A stretch of 64,000 nt of DNA from Telopea speciosissima (Eukaryota; Streptophyta; Magnoliopsida; Proteales; Proteaceae). Every line of letters begins with the position of its first letter. Within the stretch, counting starts at the first letter, position 1. The stretch is from assembly GCF_018873765.1 (NCBI RefSeq), contig NC_057926.1, forward strand, positions 682,001 through 746,000. The letters run 5' to 3'. The notes beneath the pieces are model-generated. The model saw nothing but the letters and a program-made list of their open reading frames with translations. It did not search any database and was not told the origin of the DNA. Shown piece by piece: positions 32,582 to 43,679 of the stretch. The position numbers and the translations under genes are program-made.

Positions 32582-33504
32582 CTTATGGAGAGCTTGCAAC
32601 CAAGGCTTGGCAACCGGGGAATCATTAAGGCAAAGACAGATTAGGATCGATCCAACGTGCAGCAAATGCAGAGCCACAACTGAAACCATTGATCACATCC
32701 TTCTTCAATGCCCCTTTGCTCTAGCGGTTTGGTTCAGTAGTAGTTTAACGTACTTTGTCCCCAATGAAGAGAATCCTAAGATTCATAGATGGATTAGATC
32801 CTGGGAAGAAATTCAGACAGGCTCTATAGCTGGAAACAGAGGGGTTTTGGGATTGATCTCCTTCATTGCGTGGTACATCTAGATCGCCCGCAATGACTTC
32901 ATTTTCAACCAAAGGAACTGGAACCCAATCGAAGTTGCTGCTGCGGCCCAAGCTGCGCACTGTGAGTACACACAAGCCATTGGGTTGAAGTCCTCTACTC
33001 CACCACCCCAGTTCCCAGCTTCCTATGTGGAACCTTCTCCCCTAATTCGCACAGATTCCCCCCTAATTGACACTCTGTGCGATGGTGTGCCCCCCCCCCC
33101 CCCCCCCATGGTAAGTTTAAAATTAATTGTAATGCCTCCAAGGTTAAGGATCAAGTTGGGGGAATGGGCTTTGTAATTAGAAACCACCTGGGGGATTGCT
33201 AGCTAGCAGTTTCTGAACTTTATGGGTTCAACAATATCTTGACAGGGGAGGCTTTAGCAGTTCGATCAACAATGCTCCATGCAATCTCAGAAGGTTTTGA
33301 CTTAGTGGAGGTCGAATTAGATAATGCAGCTCTCATCTCCTACATCAAGAATCATAACCTCCAAGCGCCACTGGAAGCCTCTCTGTTTATTAAAGATATA
33401 TGTCACCTGGCTTCTTATTTTGTTGAATGCTCCTTTTCTCACATATGTAGGGAGAGTAACACTCTGGGTGACTCCCTATCCTGGAGGGCTGTCAATCCCA
33501 TGTA
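32582..33504 (+). pseudogene. LINE ORF2 relic: zf-RVT end and RNase H
   Basis: Continues from 30745 across the solo LTR: LWRACNQGLATGESLRQRQI, CSKCRATTETIDHILLQCPF (the zinc-binding signature) and VWFSSSLTYFVP. After a stop near 32880, the RNase H linker and domain follow (KFKINCNAS-like near 33115 in broken frames; LTGEALAVRSTMLHA at 33240; ESNTLGDSLSWRAV near 33454). A run of 15 C at 33092-33107 lies at a frame break. Confidence 0.8.
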
Positions 33505-33617
33505 AGAGAGAATGGCCCATTTCCACTCCTTGCCTTCTTGGCTTCAAGACCTTTGTAACTTGGATGCCTCGGCCTTATTCTCAATAAGATGTTCCTTTAC
33601 CCCAAAAAAAAAAAAAA

Positions 33618-33764
33618 AATCATAAAATTTGATTCCTTGCAGTCTGCACACTTGGCGCCAATATTCATTTGTAAGCACCGCTGGCGACGAATTTCCACAC
33701 TATTTTGTGATAAAAGAATGGATAGGGTTTCGGATATATATCAGTGAAGAGAAAGAGTTAAAAC
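33618..33764. other. Upstream region of the membrane-protein gene
   Basis: Short sequence between the LINE poly(A) tail and the proposed first exon. GGATATATATC at about 33732-33742 could be the TATA box. Confidence 0.35.
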
Positions 33765-33968
33765 GCCACCAAGCCATATTGTACGACTCCCTCTTCCTTA
33801 TTTCCTCCGACTCTACGACGTGTCTCTGCTCATGGCTATCAACGTGTCGCCTTCATTTTCTCGGTTTCCGCCGCCGACTCTTGATAAGCCTGTTCCCTTA
33901 TCTATGCCTCTGCCACCCTCAGACCCTCACTATTCGTCTCCATTGACGAAAGGAAGAAGAAGAAAAAG
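33765..33968 (+). other. Probable 5' UTR exon with a short upstream reading frame
   Basis: Proposed first exon of the gene whose ATG is at 36221. It ends at a donor AAAAAG|GTGTTC (GT at 33969-33970). It contains an ATG at 33832 (MAINVSPSFSRFPPPTLDKP) that stays open to the donor; spliced to the acceptor at 36129 this frame meets TAG after three more codons, so it would be a short upstream frame of about 47 codons. Exon start is a guess from a TATA-like motif near 33735. Confidence 0.45.
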
Positions 33969-36129
33969 GTGTTCGTCACTTCTCTTTCATTTATTTTAGA
34001 TTGTCCCTTTTATTTCGTTCTGTAATTGTATCTCTACCCAGCTCTATCTTGGTTGCCTGATCTCTTGTTATCGGTTCTGTAGCCTCTTGAAGTTTTGGGT
34101 TTTTGCTCCTCGTATTCTTTTTAATTAGCTATTGGTGTGGGAAGATTTTGCTTTTGGGGTTCAGGCTTATAGACTGTTAGATAACTACTCATGACTACAA
34201 ATGACAAGGGTTCTGTTTTGATTGCTTATAATCAAGTTATTTCATATGCCTAGTTCTGTCGTGCATGGTATTGCAGTTTGTAATGATCATTTGCATGGTC
34301 TTTTTTCTGCTGTGAATGTTGGTTTTTGACGGAATTTAATGTTTCTGGGAGCAAATAGGATCCTGAAGATGCTTGTATCATGGGTTAGGATATTTGGGAT
34401 TTCAGTAGGCTTATTTCCAGTTGCCAAGTTATCTGGAGCATTTTCCGCTTTAAATTTGTCTATGATGAAGACTATCACTGTCATTGTACAAGGTGTGGAG
34501 AGAGGACAGCTGGAATTTAGCTTGTAACTATGATCTGTGATGATCAATTTGTGGGGTTTTCTATTGATCAATTTTACCGTGTTGCTCAATTTTCACTTTT
34601 TTCCCCCTTTTTGCCTTTTTGTTAAAAATAAATCTTATTTTGTAGATTATTCGGTTTGTTGGTGCATATTTCATGGGAGTCATTGTAAAGTAGGTGATTG
34701 GTTGATGTGATTTCTAAACTTTTAGTTATCTTGATAGGACATGAATCAGCATGGAAACACAAGAAGAATTGGTTGAAGTACTGGGCAGCATTTGAAATTT
34801 TGACTAGTTGGTGAAACTTGGCAGAGTATTTCTGTTTCGCTGAAGGCATGAAATTGGCAGAACTATAAGCACAAAGGTTGAAATAACATTAAATACTTGA
34901 ACTATGACAAGGATTTATAAGAATGACCACAAAACCAGGATTTACTCTTTCTTCATAAAAAGCAAAGTTACTTTAGTACTCCCCATGACATAGAAATAAC
35001 TTAAAACCCAAACTCGACTGTGGACCTGGTGTTTATCATTTACAAGTTCCGGTTTTGAAGCCTCTTGGCTATGTGGGATACCCTTGGCCTTTGGCTCTCT
35101 AAAAGGTTGCAATTCCTCCATGAAACAATGGTAAATGAATTGAAGATGCTGTGGGTTATTATAGCAGGGCTCCTGAATCACACACTGAAAGCACACCTGA
35201 TTCAATAGATATTACGTTAAATCTGAAAGTTTATTTATGTGAAAACTCAATAAAATATTTTTATGGAAGCGAAATTCATTCAACTTTGTTTTACATAAAC
35301 TTTGGGCACCGCGCATCCATAAACTCTAGGAAGAAAGGCACATTCCTTGAAACACTTAAGCCTATCATAGTTGTCAAGGCGTCACCTAGGCATCTAGGCT
35401 CTTTCTTGGGTCCAGGCAGCAGCACGCCTTGTTGACACTTCACGAGTTTACATGATTTATGTTTATTGTTATGTCTTTTGGTGAACATGCTTATATTATA
35501 TCCTTTGCTTTATTATATATTGGTTTTCTTATATTAGGTAATTACTAGCATAAGTATATCTTATTGCATTGATATGGCTTCTATGTTGCATATATGCATC
35601 ATTATAAAATTATCATTACTATATTACATAGTCCTATACTGCATGCCTAGGCGCCCCCCCTCCAACGTCTTGGTTCGCCTAGTCGTCATGACAGCTACGG
35701 AACCTACAACAATTGAAAAAAATATGTGATGTATTGTAAATACTGGAGTTGGTTGAAAACTAAACTTTGTTTGCACCTATACAGAAGATGGATTAAAGTG
35801 AAAAGGCCTCCTTTTGGGCAACAAATTGCCATTGTTTTCATTTGAAATAAGAACCCCTGCTCAGAGTTATTAATTTCAAGATTGTCTTCACTTACCTAAA
35901 CGGTTAAACTTAATGGTGTTGGATCACTCAAATCTGATAATATCACATGATTTATGTGCACCACTTACTACACACAAATTCTGACATACAGTATATTCAT
36001 TTATTTTGATGGGTAACATATAGTATATTTATAGCATATTTATTTATATCATTATCTCCAATAATTACTCCTTTTGTTAGTATTAATATAGTTTCTTGGA
36101 TGTGGTATTGTCAATCGTTCTGTGTGCAG
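33969..36129 (+). other. Proposed 5' UTR intron (2161 bp)
   Basis: Runs from GT at 33969 to AG at 36128-36129 (TGTGTGCAG). AT-rich, without coding signal, and holds a MITE at 35366-35699. The boundaries follow consensus splice sites but have no transcript support here. Confidence 0.4.
35366..35699. mobile_element. hAT-like MITE (CATAGTTGTCAAGGCG family)
   Basis: About 334 bp starting CATAGTTGTCAAGGCG and ending in a diverged inverse (CGTCATGACAGCTACG). The flanks AAGCCTAT and GAACCTAC could be a decayed 8-bp target duplication. The same ends are perfect in the MITE at 54353-54463, which supports the call. Confidence 0.55.
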
Positions 36130-36220
36130 CATATAGGGAGATTCAATGGTTTGTTTTCAACCTTTATGGAGGTAGTATAAATAATTCCGTAGGCACTGGA
36201 AGTGAGAATATTGGCAGATA

Positions 36221-36472
36221 ATGGCGGAGAGGGGGCTATTTCTTGAATTAGGGAAAAGCATGTTCCTCCTGGTTACAATGCCATTTTCGTTGTTCAAAAG
36301 TATATGTTTGTTTGGCGTGAGAGCAGTTTTTCTAGCTGCCCACACTTGGATACTTCTGGTGAAGGCCATAATCAGCTTCCAAGTGGGTATATGCTGTAAA
36401 GTTATAATTTGGACAGTTGGACTGGTATCTCTTCCATTACGAATTCTGAATGCACTGCAAAGGGAAAGGCTG
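36221..36472 (+). CDS. First coding exon of a small membrane protein, partial
   Basis: 84 codons from ATG 36221 to a donor CTG|GTTAGT at 36473, phase 0. The peptide MAERGLFLELGKSMFLLVTM has a hydrophobic segment at about residues 14-32, a second at about 36-54 and a third near 60-74, and ends in a basic ALQRERL. This suggests a membrane anchor followed by a downstream (perhaps coiled-coil) domain in later exons. Exon 2 probably starts at the acceptor 36129 with 91 bases of 5' UTR. I cannot find the next exon in the window; intron sequence or rearrangement occupies what follows. No family is named with confidence. The clean frame and codon usage unlike the nearby transposons argue for a host gene. 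Confidence 0.55.
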
Positions 36473-37080
36473 GTTAGTTCATCTGCTCATTTTTCTACAA
36501 TGCTTCTTGGTTCATGTAAATAACTATCAGGTTTCTTTTTTAAAGTTCACTATATTGGAACTGCCAGATGGTTGTTATTTCAATGCAATGGAACCATATT
36601 TCTGTGTTGAGCAAGGGCAGAACTAATTCTATCTTTACTCAACTCAAAAATATAATACCTCCAAATGAATCGAATTTCAGATCCTAGAAATGTCTCTTAA
36701 GCCTAGGAGACTAAAGCCACCATCCTTGGCTTCAACTGGAACACCCTCGCGATTTAAAAAAAAAAACCTATATATACAAGCATAGCTATATTTCAGCCTT
36801 TTGGAGTGCACTTTTCATTTGCAAGATTGCTTAAACCATCCTTATGGTTAACCACCTAAAGCATGGAAGTGTATTGACTCTTAACATATACAAGATGATG
36901 GATGGTAGTGTTTGTAATGAAATCTGGGACCTCTTACTTTTTTTTCTTTTCTTGCTTTTCTGTGCATCTCCAAGACAGAGACTTTTGGGTGTTAAGTGTC
37001 AGGTCTAATAATCACTGTGAATAGGTTGCGTTATCTGTCGTATTACTCTCTCTTGGTACCAAAATTTGGTTGGCCATTGT
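36473..37080. other. Intron or 3' flank of the membrane-protein exon
   Basis: AT-rich sequence with no coding signal recognised. Confidence 0.4.
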
Positions 37081-37092
37081 TACCCATATTGT

Positions 37093-37238
37093 ATGGTTGC
37101 TCCATTGAGACTTAGTGGTCGCGGGTTCAAGTCGGGAAACAACCTCGCCGTGTAGCGGGGTTGCCAGCATACACACTGTTCCTCCCCAAACCCCGCAATG
37201 GCGGGAGCCTCGTACACTGGGTATGCCCTTTTTTTTTC
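37093..37238 (+). mobile_element. Au-type SINE with target duplication
   Basis: A 146-bp tRNA-derived SINE. It has a B-box GCGGGTTCAAGTC at 37121, the Au-family phrase GGGAAACAACCTC and a 3' end GCGGGAGCCTCGTACACTGG followed by a T-run. Perfect 12-bp target duplications TACCCATATTGT flank it (37081-37092 and 37239-37250). Au SINEs are widespread in flowering plants. Confidence 0.88.
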
Positions 37239-37250
37239 TACCCATATTGT

Positions 37251-37577
37251 GCTAACCGAGGCATAGCAAAATAAAAAACTAAAAAAAATCAGTCAATATT
37301 TTGGTAACATTTGATTGCTGAAAATGAAAGAGAAGTCCAATACTTAGTGAGACATATGACAGATGGCCTATAAAATTTGGCATGCAGCCAATCCAAAGTA
37401 CCCTCTCTCTCCAATGGTTCGGATTGGCTACATGAACCTTCAACGTGTTTCAAATCAGGTCACTGATCCTACTGGCAACACTGTAATCTAATTAGTCTTT
37501 ATGCAGGAAAAACAAACATACAGATATATGTTCTCTTTGTAAGAGTAATTTCCAAGCGGGTTGGTAGAGAGTGATAT
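37251..37577. other. Spacer before the Gag-only element
   Basis: No feature recognised apart from the GATAT target site at 37573-37577. Confidence 0.4.
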
Positions 37578-38929
37578 TGATGTAGTCCTAGGTAGGAGAA
37601 GTCCTACTAGGAGCCAGGAGAATGGTTCACCTAACAAGGCTGCTGGTTTGGGACAGCTTAGGTTGAATAGGGCAGAAATTAGGGTTAGGGTTAACTAATG
37701 GTAGTAGTGTTTATAGGGTATTAATATGCAGGTTTTAAGGGTCCTAATAAACTAAGTTTAGTTAGGTTTGAAGAAGTTTTTAGAATTTCAGAAATTTAGG
37801 TTTAGGGTTTCGGGTTTTGGGAATGAAGGGGAATATGAGATTTAGGGTTTAGGGCTGGAATTTGGGCAGGATCTTAAGGTTGAGGTTTCCAATGGTAGAG
37901 GAGAGGATTCGGCCAAGGTTTGATGAGTATTGGAGGGCTGAAAGTCAAGGTTCTGGAATTTAGAGTTTTAAACGAATTAATGGATGATAAGAATCTAGGG
38001 TTTTAATGGGAGAATGGGCTCAGGTTTCTGGTCGAGTTTTCCAATGAGGGGGAAGAACACTCGATCAGAATATGGAGGGGAATTGATGGGCAGAAGTGGT
38101 TGATCTGGGAATCCTAGGGTTTTGGGGTTTTAGGTCTTAATGGTGAGGGAGGGAATTAGGGTTTTTAATGGACAGTTGTGGCTGCTGGTTGGGTCGAGTG
38201 GAGGAACTGATATGGGGAGGCTATGGTCTAATTTGTGATGAACATGGATGAGGGATGAATGCTGGAATGTAATTAGAGAAACTAGGGTTTGGGGAAATCG
38301 ATTAGGTTAGATGGAGGAAGAAGAAAGGAAGAATACAGTTGCAGAAATTTGTAAACTTACTGGAATTGCAGAACTTCAATGGCAGCAACCTTGAAGAGCT
38401 TGATTGAAGGAGAAGATGGACCTCCCGATCTGCGAGATGCAAGGAGTCGCCGGATTCCTCCAGCCCTAGCCCTTGATATTACTCACAAGGGGATCCTTGA
38501 TATTACCCACAAGGAACACTCTCAAAGAGCAACAGCCGGCAATCATAGCAGCAGCATAGAGAAACGAAAATTTTAAAACATAATAGGTGGGGGAGCCTCC
38601 CATGAAATATCTATTTATAATAAAAGGGGGGGGGGCAAAAGGCCTTACAAATAATCAATCTAAAAGCAAATCCTAGTCAGATTAGGAGTGGGAATTCCTA
38701 ATCTGAATCCTAATCACAAACATAAAACATAATAGACTTAAAGTCTAAATAGGAGTATAAGCTTAAACAAATAAAATAAAAAAAACACCTATCCCTCTAA
38801 AATCGTGGAGGGAGAACTTAAGAAAATAAATATAAAAAGACTGTTTCAACCCTATCATAAGAAAAGTAAAAAGGCTCCAACGAAAATCAAAGAACAGCCA
38901 ATTAAATCATGGTTTCGGCTTCTGCATCA
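37578..38929 (-). repeat. 3' LTR of the Gag-only element
   Basis: 1352 bp, TGATG...CATCA. Rich in TTTAGGGTT/ATTAGGGTT words at 37680-38170. Contains a 20-bp tandem duplication (GATATTACTCACAAGGGGAT-type) near 38478-38516 and a run of 10 G near 38625. Confidence 0.95.
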
Positions 38930-40713
38930 ACTCTCCCCGACTTAGAAACATTCATCTCCGATGAATGGGTGAAATCCGTGCAACACTCTGGCAACTTGGG
39001 GCTGAGCTTGTTGACTTCATGAATGGGAGCCCACGTACCATGCTTGTGTGAAGAAACTCGTCCACGAACCTTGTGATGAGGAGGAGGAAGTAACATGTGG
39101 GCAGCAGCTTCAACACTTCCCTGGCAGAATTCTGTTGAAGTTATAACAGTGGGAATATGGTCTTCAAGTCGTGGGGCCTTCTCTTCGAAGAACCAAGGGG
39201 GCATCACAAAATCAATGTGTTCAACCTCCATAGGGTCTTCAATATTTATAACCTTCTCATTCAGCCCCACCTCTTCAAGAACAGCAACTTGCTTGATACT
39301 ATCTCCCTGTGAACTATTCCCAATTACCTTGTCACCATCAACCGCATCATCCATGAGAACTGGAGCAATTGTATGGACACCTTGAGCACCACCATCTAGA
39401 TCTTCAAGGTGACGGTCTAAGTCTTCATCACTATCAGGGGGTAGTGCATATATGCCATGCTCATCATGCTCTTCAGAGGTTTCCTCTGCCTTGGCAGCCA
39501 CATTAACAGGTCTACTTTTGTGGGCAATCTTTGGCATAGTGCCCAAGTTCATTGCAATGAAAACACTTGTGGGGTTCATTGCTGTCCATGGGAGCTTTAC
39601 CTTTATGATCAGCACGTGGAGGACGGGAAGAACTACCAGCAGAGTAGCCTGATCGAGTAGGACCAGCAGTAGAATTTCCAGTTCGATTGTGACTAGTGGT
39701 AGTAGACTTGAATGCTGAAAAAGTTTTGACAGTACCCTCAGTGGAAGAATCAAATCCTCTATTCCCAACCAATAATTCTTCAGCCTTCAATGCCTTCTCA
39801 AAACAGTCCTTGATGTCCAGAACATCAACAACTCCAATAGCTCTAATAATATCATATCTCAATCCCAACCGGAATCGGGACAACATCTGAGTAGCACTTT
39901 CTATTGTGTCAGTGCGAGATGAGAGAGAGTCAAACTTTTGCATGTACTCGATACAGTCATGTTCCCTTGACGAAGGGAGTTGAATTGATCTTGCATCTGA
40001 GCGGTGTAGTGTCTTGGTAAGTACTTCTCTTTCAAATCATACTTCATATCCTCCCAGTTGGTAGGTGTTTTACCTTCACGTTCCATGTCCCGCTCTGCCT
40101 TGCGCTACCATTCTCGAGCAGAGCCAATTAGTTTAGTGCGTGCCAGTCTCATCTTTCGGTCTTCAGGCAAATCATACCAGTCAAAGTAATCATCTAGGGC
40201 AGCAAGCCAGTCATAGAATTTTTGTGGATCACCATGCCCATCATACTCTTTCAATTCTAGCTTGACCTTCTGTGTATCGAACCGCCGGTTAGTAGCTTCA
40301 TCTCCAGTGAAGTAGGACCTCAAATATTCCTCAAAGTTAGGTCTTCGAGGTGCTTTAGTAGTTCTGTCCCTGTCTTCTCTGTAGTCATCTCTGTCATACC
40401 TACGTCGATCCCTGTAGTCTCGGTCATGTCTAGACTGATCTCTGTGGTCCTTGTGACGTCTGGGATGATCTCTGTGATGTTCATCCCTTCCCAGAGTTCC
40501 ATGAACTTCCGAACGGACTTGGAGTCTATCGTCCTCTACGTATAGAGGGTTGTTTACAATAGGCACAGCTTGTCTTTGTTCCATGGCTGTCATTCGATCA
40601 CCAAGAGTTTGCTGGTCTGTGGAGTTCTTCTGCAGCATAGTCATGATTGCAGCAAGGGAATCGGGTGGGGGTGGTTGTGTAGGATACACAGCAGGGCTGC
40701 CATGTCCTTCCAT
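38902..40713 (-). pseudogene. Gag of the Gag-only element
   Basis: Minus-strand gag starting at ATG 40713 (MEGHGSPAVYPTQPPPPDSL). An arginine/aspartate-rich linker (DRDYRDRRRYDRDDYREDRD) is followed by the capsid domain (KLELKEYDGHGDPQKFYDWL, LARTKLIGSAREW, DLKEKYLPRHY, NSLRQGNMTV). A zinc knuckle CFHCNELGHYAKDC ends near 39515. A 200-residue acidic tail follows in another frame (VNVAAKAEETSEE to the stop at 38902, which lies just inside the LTR). Breaks: TAG after SAREW near 40105, a frame change near 39900-39950 and a one-base shift after the zinc knuckle. Despite the breaks it is recent; intact sister copies may supply Gag. Confidence 0.85.
38930..38943 (-). promoter_or_regulatory. Polypurine tract of the Gag-only element
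   Basis: On the minus strand AAGTCGGGGAGAGT lies directly before the 3' LTR. Confidence 0.6.
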
Positions 40714-40714
40714 A

Positions 40715-40726
40715 GCTGTGATACCA
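40715..40726 (-). promoter_or_regulatory. Primer-binding site of the Gag-only element
   Basis: Minus strand TGGTATCACAGC, three bases after the 5' LTR, complementary to the 3' end of initiator tRNA-Met (usual form TGGTATCAGAGC). The gag ATG follows within two bases, so the leader is essentially the LTR itself. Confidence 0.75.
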
Positions 40727-40729
40727 ATT

Positions 40730-42078
40730 TGATGTAGTCCTAGGTAGGAGAAGTCCTACTAGGAGCCAGGAGAATGGTTCACCTAACAAGGCTGCTGGTT
40801 TGGGACAGCTTAGGTTGAATAGGGCAGAAATTAGGGTTAGGGTTAACTAATGGTAGTAGTGTTTATAGGGTATTAATATGCAGGTTTTAAGGGTCCTAAT
40901 AAACTAAGTTTAGTTAGGTTTGAAGAAGTTTTTAGAATTTCAGAAATTTAGGTTTAGGGTTTCGGGTTTTGGGAATGAAGGGGAATATGAGATTTAGGGT
41001 TTAGGGCTGGAATTTGGGCAGGATCTTAAGGTCGAGGTTTCCAATGGTAGAGGAGAGGATTCGGCCAAGGTTTGATGAGTATTGGAGGGCTGAAAGTCAA
41101 GGTTTTGGAATTTAGAGTTTTAACGAATTAATGGATGATAAGAATCTAGGGTTTTAATGGGAGAATGGGCTCAGGTTTCTGGTCGAGTTTTCCAATGAGG
41201 GGGAAGAACACTCGATCAGAATATGGAGGGGAATTGATGGGCAGAAGTGGTTGATCTGGGAATCCTAGGGTTTTGGGGTTTTAGGTCTTAATGGTGAGGG
41301 AGGGAATTAGGGTTTTTAATGGACAGTTGTGGCTGCTGGTTGGGTCGAGTGGAGGAACTGAAATGGGGAGGCTATGGTCTAATTTGTGATGAACATGGAT
41401 GAGGGATGAATGCTGGAATGTAATTAGAGAAACTAGGGTTTGGGGAAATCGATTAGGTTAGATGGAGGAAGAAGAAAGGAAGAATACAGTTGCAGAAATT
41501 TGTAAACTTACTGGAATTGCAGAACTTCAATGGCAGCAACCTTGAAGAGCTTGATTGAAGGAGAAGATGGACCTCCCGATCTGCGAGATGCAAGGAGTCG
41601 CCGGATTCCTCCAGCCCTAGCCCTTGATATTACTCACAAGGGGATCCTTGATATTACCCACAAGGAACACTCTCAAAGAGCAACAGCCGGCAGTCATAGC
41701 AGCAGTATAGAGAAACGAAAATTTTAAAACATAATAGGTGGGGGAGCCTCCCACGAAATATCTACTTATAATAAAGGGGGGGGGCAAAAGGCCTTACAAA
41801 TAATCAATCTAAAAGCAAATCCTAGTCAGATTAGGAGTGGGAATTCCTAATCTGAATCCTAATCACAAACATAAAACATAATAGACTTATACTCTAAATA
41901 GGAGTATAAGCTTAAACAAATAAAATAAAAAAAACACCTATCCCTCTAAAATCGTGGAGGGAGAACTTAAGAAAATAAATATAAAAAGACTGTTTTAACC
42001 CTATCATAAGAAAAGTAAAAAGGCTCCAACGAAAATCAAAGAACAGCCAATTAAATCATGGTTTCGGCTTCTGCATCA
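40730..42078 (-). repeat. 5' LTR of the Gag-only element
   Basis: 1349 bp, nearly identical to 37578-38929. Differences include shorter poly-A and poly-G runs and about ten substitutions. Confidence 0.95.
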
Positions 42079-42083
42079 GATAT

Positions 42084-42760
42084 GTTCAAATTTTAGGGGG
42101 CTATCCTGTATATGAAGTGCCTTGCCCCCTACCTCTCCATGCCCATAAACATAATGTATCAAAAACTTTGCCCCTCCCTTCACCTCCCCCAGCTCCACCC
42201 TACTTCCTGGACTGCCTGGCCTCCAAGTTACGACCACAGATGTTAAATGAAGTAATGTGGTAATGATTTATGACAGATATTTAGTCTCTTTGTCCATTGA
42301 TAGTTAATGTCTTCCAATTCTCTTTACATTTTCCAATGATATTTTTCATTTATAAAAAGATAGATTGTCAATAACTTATGAATATCTTGCTCTGGCAATG
42401 TCAAAATAAACTTCTTGCTTTATTATATTCCTTGAAATTGTGGAATAATTTAGATTGTTCCTGTCCTGACATTCTCAAAATCAACTGAAGCAATTGCAAT
42501 TCGAGAATGGTGGCTGGTTTCATATTCTAGGGCCATGGGTTGTGTTTTCTTATAATGAGCTGGATTATAAATTCCAAATATTAGGCCTTACCAGGGGAGC
42601 ATCAAATTTTAAGTGTTGTCATAAGGATATATCTTTAGGAGTTCTAAAGTAACTAATTTTGGAGTTCCTATTATTAGGAATTCTTGTTTTTCTTGCAACA
42701 AGAGTCTCATTGAGGACCCAACCCCCTACTGTGTCATTGGAACTGAGGGTAGTCTCTTCT
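42084..42760. other. Spacer between two LTR elements
   Basis: AT-rich sequence without coding signal. It may continue the intron or flank of the gene at 36221. Confidence 0.35.
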
Positions 42761-42770
42761 TGATGCAGTT
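42761..42770 (+). repeat. Start of repeat copy A, split by the copia element
   Basis: TGATGCAGTT before the copia continues at 48342 with GTATTAGACATTAATCCC. The same order occurs unbroken at 50189 (TGATGGAGTTGCATTAAAC). It shows that the copia landed inside this repeat. Confidence 0.55.
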
Positions 42771-43053
42771 TGTTGAGATAGGCTACTTTACCCGATAGGG
42801 GTAATTTAGTCCTTTAGTTTATTGGTTTTATCTTTTATTTTATCTTTTAGTTTTTTATTCTTTTTCTGTATTTCTCCCCCTTAGTCGATCTCTATTTTGG
42901 GATTCCTAGTTGGAATGGGAATTCCTAGTAGGAATAGGCAAGGGAGGCATTCCTACTTTCATTAGGAATGAGTTGTAATTCTGTTTAATATAAATAAAGG
43001 GGCTGGGTGATCGATTCTGATCATTCAAGCATTCATATTCAGTGCTGCTTACA
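42771..43053 (+). repeat. 5' LTR of the copia element
   Basis: 283 bp, starts TGTTGAGATAGG and ends GCTGCTTACA. TATAAATAAAGG near 42989 is the likely TATA region. Confidence 0.95.
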
Positions 43054-43066
43054 TGGTATCAAAGCC
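43054..43066 (+). promoter_or_regulatory. Primer-binding site of the copia element
   Basis: TGGTATCAAAGCC directly after the 5' LTR, complementary in most positions to initiator tRNA-Met. Confidence 0.85.
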
Positions 43067-43679
43067 ACCTCTGATCTGAAGAGCAGCCCTCTCGATTTTT
43101 TTTTTCTGGTTTTTCTTCTCCAACTCTCTCGGCTACTGGTTCTCTTCTTCTCCACCACTCTCGGACTCTCTATCTCATTCAGGGCAGCAACTTTGAGGTG
43201 ATCCAATGAAGATTTAGCTGCTGCCCTCAATGACACCTCACTGAAGATCGAAGACAACTGGTGTGACCTAAATCTGCCGGCAGATTCCCTCCATCCTTGG
43301 AGATCAAGCTACTTCTTCAACTACAGTTTGATTTCTGTTTCTTTTGGAGATTGGTTCCTGCCATTATTGGTCTACACCCTTCCCTGATTGAAGACTGCAG
43401 CTTTGGATCAAACTTAATTCAGATTCCAACCTGCGATTTCTCTGCAAATCTGGTTTTTTTCTAAATTTTGATAAATTTAGGGTTTCTTATTAGCTCATCC
43501 GAAGGAGCTAATTTTTGGAGGACTTCTTCCCCACTCGTAGAGGAGCACTCGATCTATTTTTCAGTCTATTCTGACGGTTGAAATTGCTGCAACTTCAAAA
43601 CCCATCCTTCACACTCGATTCAGTTTTTTTGAAGATCTGTTTTTTCAAATTAGTGGATCGATTTCTACCTGGCTGAATT

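Larger units (their letters stand above)
28480..33617 (+). mobile_element. L1-type LINE, 5' truncated, split by a solo LTR
   Basis: A 5'-truncated L1-type LINE. It begins within ORF2 upstream of the RT and ends with a poly(A) tail at about 33601-33617. An 1831-bp solo LTR (30749-32579) interrupts the zinc-binding domain. The 5' boundary is approximate and I could not identify the target duplication. Confidence 0.85.
37578..42078 (-). mobile_element. Gag-only LTR retrotransposon (TR-GAG-like)
   Basis: A 4501-bp element with two LTRs of about 1350 bp, flanked by the perfect 5-bp duplication GATAT (37573-37577, 42079-42083). It is oriented on the minus strand: the primer-binding site adjoins the right LTR and the purine-rich tract adjoins the left. 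The 1800-bp interior encodes only a Gag-like protein; protease, RT and integrase are absent. LTRs differ at about a dozen positions (near 99% identity), so it inserted recently and must have used another element's enzymes. This matches the described class of terminal-repeat retrotransposons with a GAG domain. Confidence 0.9.

Noticed and set aside
37680..38170. Interstitial telomere array
   Set aside because: TTTAGGG words are scattered and not in tandem; they belong to a duplicated LTR.
38379..38576. 65-codon open frame repeated at 41530-41727
   Set aside because: It lies in the LTR on the strand opposite to the element and its two copies are simply the two LTRs.
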